Shown here: piece by piece, positions 1-5,000 of the stretch
Numbering within the stretch: the stretch's first letter is position 1
How the letters are laid out: each line of letters starts with the position of its first letter
Source: Nitrospirota bacterium
GTDB lineage: Bacteria > Nitrospirota > Nitrospiria > Nitrospirales > Nitrospiraceae
DNA length: 5,548 nucleotides
Reading direction: 5' to 3'
Assembly (NCBI GenBank): GCA_016235225.1
Contig: JACRLS010000171.1
Coordinates: 1 to 5,548 of the forward strand
Program-made: the position numbers and the translations under genes
Notes under the pieces: model-generated
The model's database searches: none
Told to the model about the DNA's origin: nothing
Seen by the model: only the letters and a program-made list of their open reading frames with translations

Positions 1-58
1 AGTCCGCGGAGGGGGAGAGCCGGTGGCGCCGTGTCAGAGCGTGGAGAAATCTTCAGCC

Positions 59-1828
59 TCAGGGCTTCTCGCCCGGCACCGGCAGGCCTTCCATCGCCAT
101 GATACGCAAGGCGTTGGTGGTGGTACAGGGGCCGGGGCGTAGCGCGTAATCGAATCGTAGCGTACCGGCGGCGACGGTTTCCTGGAAATGTGCGTTCTCA
201 AGCGTGGGGATCGCTTGCTGGAGATCCGCCAGTTCCAGATCGTGCGTGCTGATCAGGCCGAAGGCATTCGTCCGGGCGAGGGCTTGGATGTAGGCCCGGC
301 TGCCGGACAGGCGTTCGCGATTGTTCGTGCCTTTGAAGATCTCGTCGATCAGGAAGAGGACCGGGGCCGTGGTCCGGTCGCGCGCGGCATCGAGAAGGCT
401 CCGGAGCCGCTTCACCTCCGCGTAGAAATAGGAGAGGCCTGCCTCCAGGGAATCCGTGACACGAATGCAGCAGCTCACCCGTGCCCAGGTCCACTCGAAG
501 TGGGTCGCGCACACCGGGGCTCCGGCCTGGGCCAGGCACACATTGATGCCGACTGTGCGGAGAAACGTGCTTTTCCCTGACATGTTGGAGCCGGTGATCA
601 GGACGATGCGGCCCGTGCCTTGTAGCGCGAGGTCGTTGGTAACGCGGTGGTGATGGGGGATGAGGGGGTGCCCAAGCCCGGTGGCGTCGATCCGTGCGTT
701 CTGGCCGTTCGGGGGCTTGGTTTCCCGCGTCGGCCAGACATAGTGGGGGTGCAGGAAGGCAAAGTTCGCCAGCGCGGAGGCGGCTTCAATTTCGGCCAGG
801 CGATCGAACCACTGCGGCAGCTCGGCGGCCACGGCCCGACGCGCGAGCTCCAGGCGGTGAATGAACCAGAGGTCCCACGGCATGGCGGTGTTGACGAGCA
901 GATGCACGAGCGGATGCGCGCGAAGGCTCAGGGCATTGCAGATGCGGGAGAGACGGCGCAGACACCACGAGGGCCGTCGGCCCGCGTGGAAGGGCGCGCA
1001 CAGAGTCCGGAGCTCTTGCGCATGATGACAAGGGTGGTTTTCCAAGTGTCGGAAGACGGCCACGAGTCGGGCGAGTTCGTCCCGTAGCGTCATGGCACGG
1101 TTGAACAGATGTTCGGTGTCTCCCAGGAACCACAGGTACAGGAATACATAGAGGGCAAGGGAGAAAACCCAATAGGAGGGGAGTCCTGCGAAGAGGGCGG
1201 CGCCGGCGAGCCCCAGCGTGAGGATGGCCAGCAGGGCCTCCACCATGAGGAGCGTGAAAAGACCTGGAACTCCGACCGCATGGCTGAGCGCGCCTTGGAT
1301 ACGATGTCCGTCCAGTTCGGACGGGTGAACGAGGGTCGCGGAAAGCGTGAGCCGATCGCGAAAGCCTGGCAAGGGCCCCAATTCCTTAATGAGAGTGTGC
1401 CGTCGCGGCAGGCTGGGCAGGGGGGGAGCTTGCTCGATCACCCAGGATGTCAGCCGCTCGCGTCCCATGGTGGAGACCGTGGTGTCGAGGAGGCGGAGCA
1501 ACGAGGCGGGGCCGGCGAGGTCCAGATCGCCGGCAAAGGGATGGTCCGCCGGGATGATGTGCTGGCGTTGCGGCAAGTCGTTCCAGGTCAGCGACAGTCT
1601 TGCAAGATGCTGCCGCTTGATCGTCTGCCAGTGCCGCAGGCGCTGCATCCGGGCTCCCAGCCTCCTATGATACCGGGCGACGATGAGGAACGTCAGGAAC
1701 CGCGCACTGACCTTCTGCCCGGCGGCGAGCTGCCGGTCCGTTCGTCTGAGCAGGCGAGTGAGTGCCCGCGCCCGACTCTGTGAGTGATGGGGCGGTGTGG
1801 GAGTGCTCCCGGACATCTCACGGACCAT
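59..1828 (-). CDS. MutS-family ATPase with central transmembrane region, no mismatch-recognition domain
   Basis: The protein has 589 residues. The C-terminal third is a clear MutS ABC-type ATPase domain: Walker A GSNMSGKST at residues 413-421, Walker B LFLIDEIFKG at 491-500 followed by TNNRER, and the STHD switch histidine at 527-530. A segment near 97-130 (FAGDLDLAGPASLLRLLD, then TMGRERLTSWV) resembles the start of the MutS core/lever domain. Residues about 186-235 are strongly hydrophobic and could form two membrane helices. There is no N-terminal mismatch-binding domain with its Phe-X-Glu motif and no C-terminal Smr domain, so it is not canonical MutS (usually over 800 residues). Such short MutS-related proteins are known, but their function is not established; I infer a membrane-associated, DNA- or nucleotide-dependent ATPase. 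The ATG at 1828 has AAGGG nine bases upstream; an in-frame ATG at 1816 is an alternative. The gene diverges from prmA. Confidence 0.9.
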   Translation of the reverse strand: MVREMSGSTPTPPHHSQSRARALTRLLRRTDRQLAAGQKVSARFLTFLIVARYHRRLGARMQRLRHWQTIKRQHLARLSLTWNDLPQRQHIIPADHPFAGDLDLAGPASLLRLLDTTVSTMGRERLTSWVIEQAPPLPSLPRRHTLIKELGPLPGFRDRLTLSATLVHPSELDGHRIQGALSHAVGVPGLFTLLMVEALLAILTLGLAGAALFAGLPSYWVFSLALYVFLYLWFLGDTEHLFNRAMTLRDELARLVAVFRHLENHPCHHAQELRTLCAPFHAGRRPSWCLRRLSRICNALSLRAHPLVHLLVNTAMPWDLWFIHRLELARRAVAAELPQWFDRLAEIEAASALANFAFLHPHYVWPTRETKPPNGQNARIDATGLGHPLIPHHHRVTNDLALQGTGRIVLITGSNMSGKSTFLRTVGINVCLAQAGAPVCATHFEWTWARVSCCIRVTDSLEAGLSYFYAEVKRLRSLLDAARDRTTAPVLFLIDEIFKGTNNRERLSGSRAYIQALARTNAFGLISTHDLELADLQQAIPTLENAHFQETVAAGTLRFDYALRPGPCTTTNALRIMAMEGLPVPGEKP

Positions 1829-1837
1829 ACCCGCACA

Positions 1838-1842
1838 CCCTT
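1838..1842 (-). promoter_or_regulatory. Shine-Dalgarno site of the MutS-like gene
   Basis: Read on the minus strand this is AAGGG, nine bases before the ATG at 1828-1826. It favours that start over the in-frame ATG at 1816, whose nearest purine-rich stretch (GTGAG) touches the start codon. It lies directly beside the prmA ribosome site on the other strand. Confidence 0.5.
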
Positions 1843-1847
1843 GAGGT
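1843..1847 (+). promoter_or_regulatory. Shine-Dalgarno site of prmA
   Basis: GAGGT lies eleven bases before the ATG at 1859. It decides the prmA start: the open frame continues upstream to an ATG at 1784, but that start would add 25 residues that do not look like a PrmA N-terminus and would overlap the divergent MutS-like gene. Confidence 0.6.
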
Positions 1848-1858
1848 CGTCAACCACC

Positions 1859-2734
1859 ATGCCATCGGAATGGATAGAAGTCGCCGTGACCACAGAGCTC
1901 GATGCCGGGGAGCTGTTGAGCCGCCTGGAGGATCCCGATGTCACCGGGGCCTGGGAGCAGGAAGGGGCTGTTCGGCTCTATTGGCCGGCCGACAAATGGA
2001 ATGGCGATGTGCTTGCACACCTGAAAACCGTGGTGACCGATCCAGCCGCCGTAGCCCCGCATGTCCTAGTTCAATCGATCCCGGCACAGGACTGGAATGC
2101 AATCTGGGCGCAGTCGGTGGCGCCGATTCGGATCGGTCGACGGATCATCGTTCGTCCGAGTTGGGCTCCGGCTGAGAGTGCCCCGGGGGATATCGAACTC
2201 ATCTTGGACCCCAAGCAGGCCTTCGGCACCGGGCACCATGCGACGACGCAACTGCTGATCGAGTGGCTGGAGGAGAGGATTCAAGGGCGAGAGGGGGTGC
2301 TCGATATCGGGACGGGCAGCGGACTGCTGGCGATGGTGGCCCTTCGGCTGGGAGCCGAGACGGCGATCGGTTTCGATATCGATCCGGTTGCCATTGAGTG
2401 CGCCCGCGACTATGGCGCGATGAACAAGTTCGGGCCGGAACTGTCGCTCTGCATCGGCGACTTGGGCTTCGTACAAGAGATCCCCGCGACGACCATCGAC
2501 CTCATCGTGGCGAATCTGGACCGGCGCACATTGCTGGAGGCGGTCAACGTGCTGGCTCCGTTCCTTGACCGCGGCGCCGTGCTTCTCGTGTCCGGCCTGT
2601 TGCGAGCAGATCGTGACGAGATCGCCCAGGCCTATGCGGCCGTCGGTGCGTCGGTTGGTCAGGTTCGGGAGCGGGAGGGGTGGTTGGCGATGGAATTACT
2701 GAAGGCGGAACCCTGTGAGGGATCGGACCGATGA
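1859..2734 (+). CDS. prmA: Ribosomal protein L11 methyltransferase PrmA
   Basis: PrmA is a cytoplasmic SAM-dependent enzyme that trimethylates ribosomal protein L11, on the N-terminal amine and on lysines in E. coli. The 291 residues from this start match the usual family length. The N-terminal part (about 1-95) is the L11-recognition domain and ends in the family pattern W..SVAPIRIGRRIIVRPSW (about 84-102). Next come the PrmA signature LDPKQAFGTGHHATT (116-130), SAM motif I VLDIGTGSG (147-155), the acidic loop FDIDP (162-166) and the VANL motif with Asn219 near the active site. The residues after that Asn are DRR; family members I remember often have a small-residue ILA-type sequence there, so the site is slightly divergent. 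The gene diverges from the MutS-like gene and overlaps the following MOSC gene by ATGA, which indicates an operon. No clear promoter is visible; it probably lies inside the 5' part of the divergent gene. Confidence 0.95.
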   Translation: MPSEWIEVAVTTELDAGELLSRLEDPDVTGAWEQEGAVRLYWPADKWNGDVLAHLKTVVTDPAAVAPHVLVQSIPAQDWNAIWAQSVAPIRIGRRIIVRPSWAPAESAPGDIELILDPKQAFGTGHHATTQLLIEWLEERIQGREGVLDIGTGSGLLAMVALRLGAETAIGFDIDPVAIECARDYGAMNKFGPELSLCIGDLGFVQEIPATTIDLIVANLDRRTLLEAVNVLAPFLDRGAVLLVSGLLRADRDEIAQAYAAVGASVGQVREREGWLAMELLKAEPCEGSDR

Positions 2735-3225
2735 GTCGGAAGAAAACATCGGCGAATCGCGCCCGAGTGCATCAGATCAATGTGTCCAACGGTGGGGTGC
2801 CCAAGCTCCCGGTTCCCGAGGCCCACGTGACTACCAACGGGCTGGCGGGGGATCGTCAGCGGAGTCTGACGGTGCATGGCGGGCCGGATCGTGCCGTGTG
2901 TCTGTTCTCGTTGGAACAGATCCAGGCACTCCAAGCCGAAGGCCATTCGATTGCCCCAGGGGCCAGCGGAGAGAATGTGACGCTGGATGGTCTTGAGTGG
3001 GGCAAGCTGAAGCCGGGCCATCGGCTCCGGATCGGCACCACGGTGCGGCTGGAGCTGACCAGTTACACGGACCCCTGCAAGTACAACGCACAATGGTTTA
3101 CGGATCGGAACTTTAACCGGATCAACCAAAAGCGTCATCCCGGGTGGAGCCGTCTTTATGCCAGGGTGCTCGTCGGGGGGATCATCCGCACGGGTGACGC
3201 GGTGGTTCTGGAAGAGATAGGTTGA
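2731..3225 (+). CDS. MOSC domain-containing protein
   Basis: The 164-residue protein is essentially a single MOSC domain, the fold shared with the C-terminal part of molybdenum-cofactor sulfurases and with YiiM-type proteins. Visible family marks are GLAGDRQ (37-43), HGGPDRAV (49-56), PGASGENV (76-83), the conserved cysteine Cys116 in TDPCKYNAQWF, and the C-terminal PGWSRLYARVLVGG segment followed by GD (137-156). In characterised relatives the cysteine handles sulfur or the molybdenum-cofactor thiolate; stand-alone members act in detoxification of N-hydroxylated compounds or have unknown roles. The substrate cannot be read from this sequence. No signal peptide or membrane segment is visible, so it is probably cytoplasmic. 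The ATG overlaps the prmA stop (ATGA), with GAGGG at 2717-2721 nine bases upstream, so translational coupling to prmA is likely. Confidence 0.9.
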   Translation: MSRKKTSANRARVHQINVSNGGVPKLPVPEAHVTTNGLAGDRQRSLTVHGGPDRAVCLFSLEQIQALQAEGHSIAPGASGENVTLDGLEWGKLKPGHRLRIGTTVRLELTSYTDPCKYNAQWFTDRNFNRINQKRHPGWSRLYARVLVGGIIRTGDAVVLEEIG

Positions 3226-3260
3226 GGCTGCGAACTCCGAACATCTTCGTGACCGAACCA

Positions 3261-3284
3261 AACCTTAGCCTTAACCTCAACCTG
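3261..3284. repeat. Degenerate 6-bp tandem repeat (four units)
   Basis: Four consecutive hexamers read AACCTT, AGCCTT, AACCTC and AACCTG. They fill part of the 69-bp gap between the MOSC gene and the methyltransferase gene and end just before the latter's ribosome site (GAGG at 3286-3289). The units are purine-poor on the plus strand. A role is not evident; such arrays can vary in copy number. Confidence 0.6.
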
Positions 3285-3294
3285 CGAGGATGCG

Positions 3295-3951
3295 ATGCCC
3301 CGCGTGCTTGAGCCCGAGCTGATGGATGATCCTGAGCAGGCTTTGGCTTATGCGCGTGCCAACTTCGAGCAAGGAAATAAACAATTTGTTCAACAATTCA
3401 TCGATGCGAATGCTGATTTCCAATCCGGGCATATATTGGACCTCGGCTGCGGTCCGGCGGACATTCCGATCCGACTGATCCGGGCCCTGCCGACCTGCCA
3501 GGTGACTGCCGTCGATGCCTCAGAGCCCATGATCCGGCTGGCAACGGAGGCGGTCAACGCCGCGGGATTAGCGGATAAAATCAGCCTCCGGTGTGAACGG
3601 TTTCAAACCCTCTTGCTCGATGAACCGGCCGATGCCACGATCTCCAACAGTCTCGCGCATCATATTCCGAACCCACTCCAGTTTTGGTATCGGATCAAGC
3701 AACTGACCAAACCGGGTGGCGGCGTCCTCGTGATGGACCTGCTCAGGCCCGAGTCGCCCGAGGCGGCGCGGGCCATCGTCGAGCAATATGCGTCGAGCGA
3801 ATCGCCCATCCTTCAGCGCGACTTTTACAACTCCCTGCTGGCTGCCTTTACGGAGGATGAGGTCGCGGCGCACCTGGCCGAACTGAATTTCAGTCGCCTG
3901 GTCATCGACGTCGTGGATGATCGCCATTGGGTGGTGAGGGGAAGGGTGTAA
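3295..3951 (+). CDS. Class I SAM-dependent methyltransferase
   Basis: The 218-residue protein has a Rossmann-type methyltransferase core: motif I ILDLGCGPA (47-55), the acidic ribose-binding loop VDAS (73-76), a motif IV-like SNSLAHHI (117-124) and the post-core KPGGGVLVMDLLRP (139-152). The N-terminal 45 residues, with MDDPEQALAYARANF, form a short helical cap. The HH pair and the tyrosine-rich stretch that follows suggest a small-molecule methylase more than an RNA or DNA one, but the substrate cannot be assigned. The ATG has GAGG at 3286-3289, five bases upstream; an overlapping ATG at 3290 is in another frame. The gene ends in a double in-frame stop (TAA TAG). It lies 69 bp after the MOSC gene on the same strand and 24 bp before a strong terminator-like structure, so it is probably the last gene of the prmA unit. 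Confidence 0.88.
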   Translation: MPRVLEPELMDDPEQALAYARANFEQGNKQFVQQFIDANADFQSGHILDLGCGPADIPIRLIRALPTCQVTAVDASEPMIRLATEAVNAAGLADKISLRCERFQTLLLDEPADATISNSLAHHIPNPLQFWYRIKQLTKPGGGVLVMDLLRPESPEAARAIVEQYASSESPILQRDFYNSLLAAFTEDEVAAHLAELNFSRLVIDVVDDRHWVVRGRV

Positions 3952-3975
3952 TAGCCGGGTGCATGTGACTTATCG

Positions 3976-4069
3976 AAGACGGCCGAAGCAATCCCTTTGC
4001 TCCCGCACCCCGCACATCAGAATGTGCTCGGTGGACGGCCGCAGCCGGGATTGCCTCGGCCGTCTTTTT
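3976..4069 (+). terminator. Rho-independent terminator with nested alternative stems
   Basis: Bases 3976-3995 pair with 4047-4066 in a 20-bp stem with one A/C mismatch (3987/4055), followed by a T-run at 4065-4069. A shorter perfect 8-bp stem, GACGGCCG (4034-4041) with CGGCCGTC (4057-4064), uses the same right arm and is itself a classical terminator shape with a 15-base loop. The loop of the large stem also holds a perfect 6-bp hairpin, GCACAT (4012-4017) with ATGTGC (4022-4027), and a CAGA loop. The structure lies 24 bp after the methyltransferase stop and most simply ends the prmA-MOSC-methyltransferase transcript. Confidence 0.75.
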
Positions 4070-4084
4070 CACGCATTACCACTT

Positions 4085-4098
4085 GTGGCTGGTATCTT
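4085..4098 (+). promoter_or_regulatory. Weak extended -10 candidate for the FGE-fold gene
   Basis: Just after the terminator, TGGTATCTT at 4090-4098 resembles an extended -10 element (TGnTATAAT), matching 4 of 6 in the hexamer. No good -35 is seen at the expected distance. A start about seven bases downstream would leave a leader of roughly 15 bases before the ATG at 4121. This is suggestive only. Confidence 0.2.
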
Positions 4099-4110
4099 TC
4101 TCCTTCTCTT

Positions 4111-4120
4111 GGGAGAGGAA
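4111..4120 (+). promoter_or_regulatory. Shine-Dalgarno site supporting the ATG at 4121
   Basis: GGGAGAGGAA lies directly before the ATG at 4121, with GGAG at 4112-4115 and a five-base spacer. The other in-frame candidates, GTG at 3959 and ATG at 4022, have no recognisable ribosome site, so this site is the main reason for choosing the short form of the FGE-fold protein. Confidence 0.55.
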
Positions 4121-4909
4121 ATGGCCGAGGGGCAGCTGGACCGGCTGCGGAAATTGCACAAGAAGGCGGCTCCTGCCCCGGTAGCTCCGGCGCCCATGGT
4201 GGAGATTCCGGCCGGCGAATTCTGGATGGGGGTCGATGGGACCATCGGCTTGGAGGACGAACGCCCCCGCCATCGGATCTGGCTCGATGCCTATTCGATG
4301 GACCGCTATGAGGTGACCACGAGGCACTATGCCGCATTTCTCTCGTCGACGGGGCGTGACGTTCCCTGGCTGTGGGAGACCGTGAATCTGATCGAGCACG
4401 GCGATCGACCCATCATCGGAGTGTCCTGGACCGATGCCGATGCCTATTGCCGGTGGGCGGGCAAGCGTCTGCCGACTGAAGCGGAATGGGAGAAGGCGGC
4501 GCGCGGGACCGATGATCGCGCCTACCCATGGGGGAACCAGTCGCCGACCGGGGAGCTTGATAATTTTGGCCTCGGCGCGCGATTCAGTTACGGGCAGACG
4601 CTCACGCCGGTCGGGCGATATGAGGGGGGGCAGAGTCCCTACGGGCTGCTCGATATGGCGGGGAATGTCTGGGAATGGGTGTCGGATTGGTACGAGGGCG
4701 CGTACTACGAGGCCAGCCCCGCTCGAAACCCGCAAGGCCCGGAGACCGGCCAACTCAAAGTGCTTCGAGGCGGGTCATGGTCGGAATTACCGAAATACCT
4801 GCTGACCTACGGCCGGTTCAAACTCGATCCCGCCACGCGCAACAGCTACGTCGGCTTCCGCTGCGCCAAGACTCTTGTAGGTCAAGAGTCATTGGTCAAT
4901 GGTCAATAG
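4121..4909 (+). CDS. FGE-sulfatase (SUMF1) fold protein without FGE catalytic cysteines
   Basis: From this start the protein has 262 residues. After a Lys/Pro/Ala-rich N-terminus (about 1-25) the FGE-sulfatase domain runs from MVEIPAGEFWMG (26-37) through YEVTTRHYAAFL, WTDADAYCRWAGKRLPTEAEWE (103-124), YPWGN (135-139), LLDMAGNVWEWVSDWY (176-191), VLRGGSWSE (214-222) and SYVGFRCAK (242-250). In true FGE the segment after GGSW/GGSY carries two copper-binding cysteines; here the aligned positions are Glu222 and Leu227, so sulfatase activation is unlikely. Relatives with this fold include ergothioneine-type oxidases, PvdO-like proteins and binding proteins; the role here is unknown. An ATG at 4022 would add a hydrophobic stretch (LPLVAGIFLLLL) resembling a signal peptide, but it lies inside the terminator and lacks a ribosome site. 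The last ten codons and the stop come from a heptad repeat. Confidence 0.85.
   Translation: MAEGQLDRLRKLHKKAAPAPVAPAPMVEIPAGEFWMGVDGTIGLEDERPRHRIWLDAYSMDRYEVTTRHYAAFLSSTGRDVPWLWETVNLIEHGDRPIIGVSWTDADAYCRWAGKRLPTEAEWEKAARGTDDRAYPWGNQSPTGELDNFGLGARFSYGQTLTPVGRYEGGQSPYGLLDMAGNVWEWVSDWYEGAYYEASPARNPQGPETGQLKVLRGGSWSELPKYLLTYGRFKLDPATRNSYVGFRCAKTLVGQESLVNGQ
4870..4890. repeat. Perfect 8-bp inverted repeat (small hairpin)
   Basis: GACTCTTG (4870-4877) and CAAGAGTC (4883-4890) pair perfectly around a 5-base loop, TAGGT. The hairpin sits in the last codons of the FGE-fold gene. No T-run follows, so it is not a classical terminator, but it could protect the 3' end of the message. Confidence 0.55.
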
Positions 4910-4918
4910 TCCAGAGTC
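4877..4918. repeat. Degenerate 7-bp tandem repeat, six units
   Basis: Six consecutive heptamers read GTAGGTC, AAGAGTC, ATTGGTC, AATGGTC, AATAGTC and CAGAGTC, with a shared pattern close to AATRGTC. The array starts inside the 3' end of the FGE-fold gene, encodes its last ten residues (VGQESLVNGQ) and supplies the TAG stop at 4907-4909. An inverted partner lies at 4968-4991. Confidence 0.75.
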
Positions 4919-4967
4919 GAAAGTGTGGACAGAATTTCATCCCTTGCCGATTCTTACTCTTTCCGTT

Positions 4968-4991
4968 AACCGATGACCACTGACCATTGAC
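4968..4991. repeat. Inverted partner of the heptad array
   Basis: AACCGAT, GACCACT and GACCATT, followed by GAC, read on the minus strand as the same heptads. The 17 bases 4975-4991 pair with 4895-4911 at 15 of 17 positions. It lies ten bases downstream of the stop codon of the minus-strand hydrolase gene. Confidence 0.7.
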
Positions 4992-5000
4992 GTCTTTTCC

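Noticed and set aside
1..58. Possible gene end or terminator at the left edge
   Set aside because: More than one frame is open over this short stretch, and no stem with a T-run is visible after the MutS-like stop, so nothing can be supported.
1109..1783. Long plus-strand open frame of 224 codons opposite the MutS-like gene
   Set aside because: It is antisense to a clearly conserved ATPase gene, has a glycine/glutamate/arginine-rich composition typical of a GC-rich shadow frame, and shows no recognisable domain.
1784..1858. Upstream extension of prmA to an earlier ATG
   Set aside because: The extra 25 residues do not resemble PrmA, would overlap the divergent gene, and the ATG at 1859 has a proper ribosome site and gives the family length.
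2659..3261. Minus-strand open frame of 200 codons opposite the MOSC gene
   Set aside because: It is the antisense shadow of a recognisable MOSC protein; it has no family motifs and no ribosome site.
4076..4753. Minus-strand open frame of 225 codons opposite the FGE-fold gene
   Set aside because: It is antisense to conserved FGE-fold motifs; its composition is rich in Pro, Arg and Gly, and no domain is seen.
4870..5000. CRISPR-like repeats between the FGE-fold and hydrolase genes
   Set aside because: Units are 7 bp, degenerate and directly adjacent with no spacers, so this is a tandem repeat with an inverted copy, not a CRISPR array.
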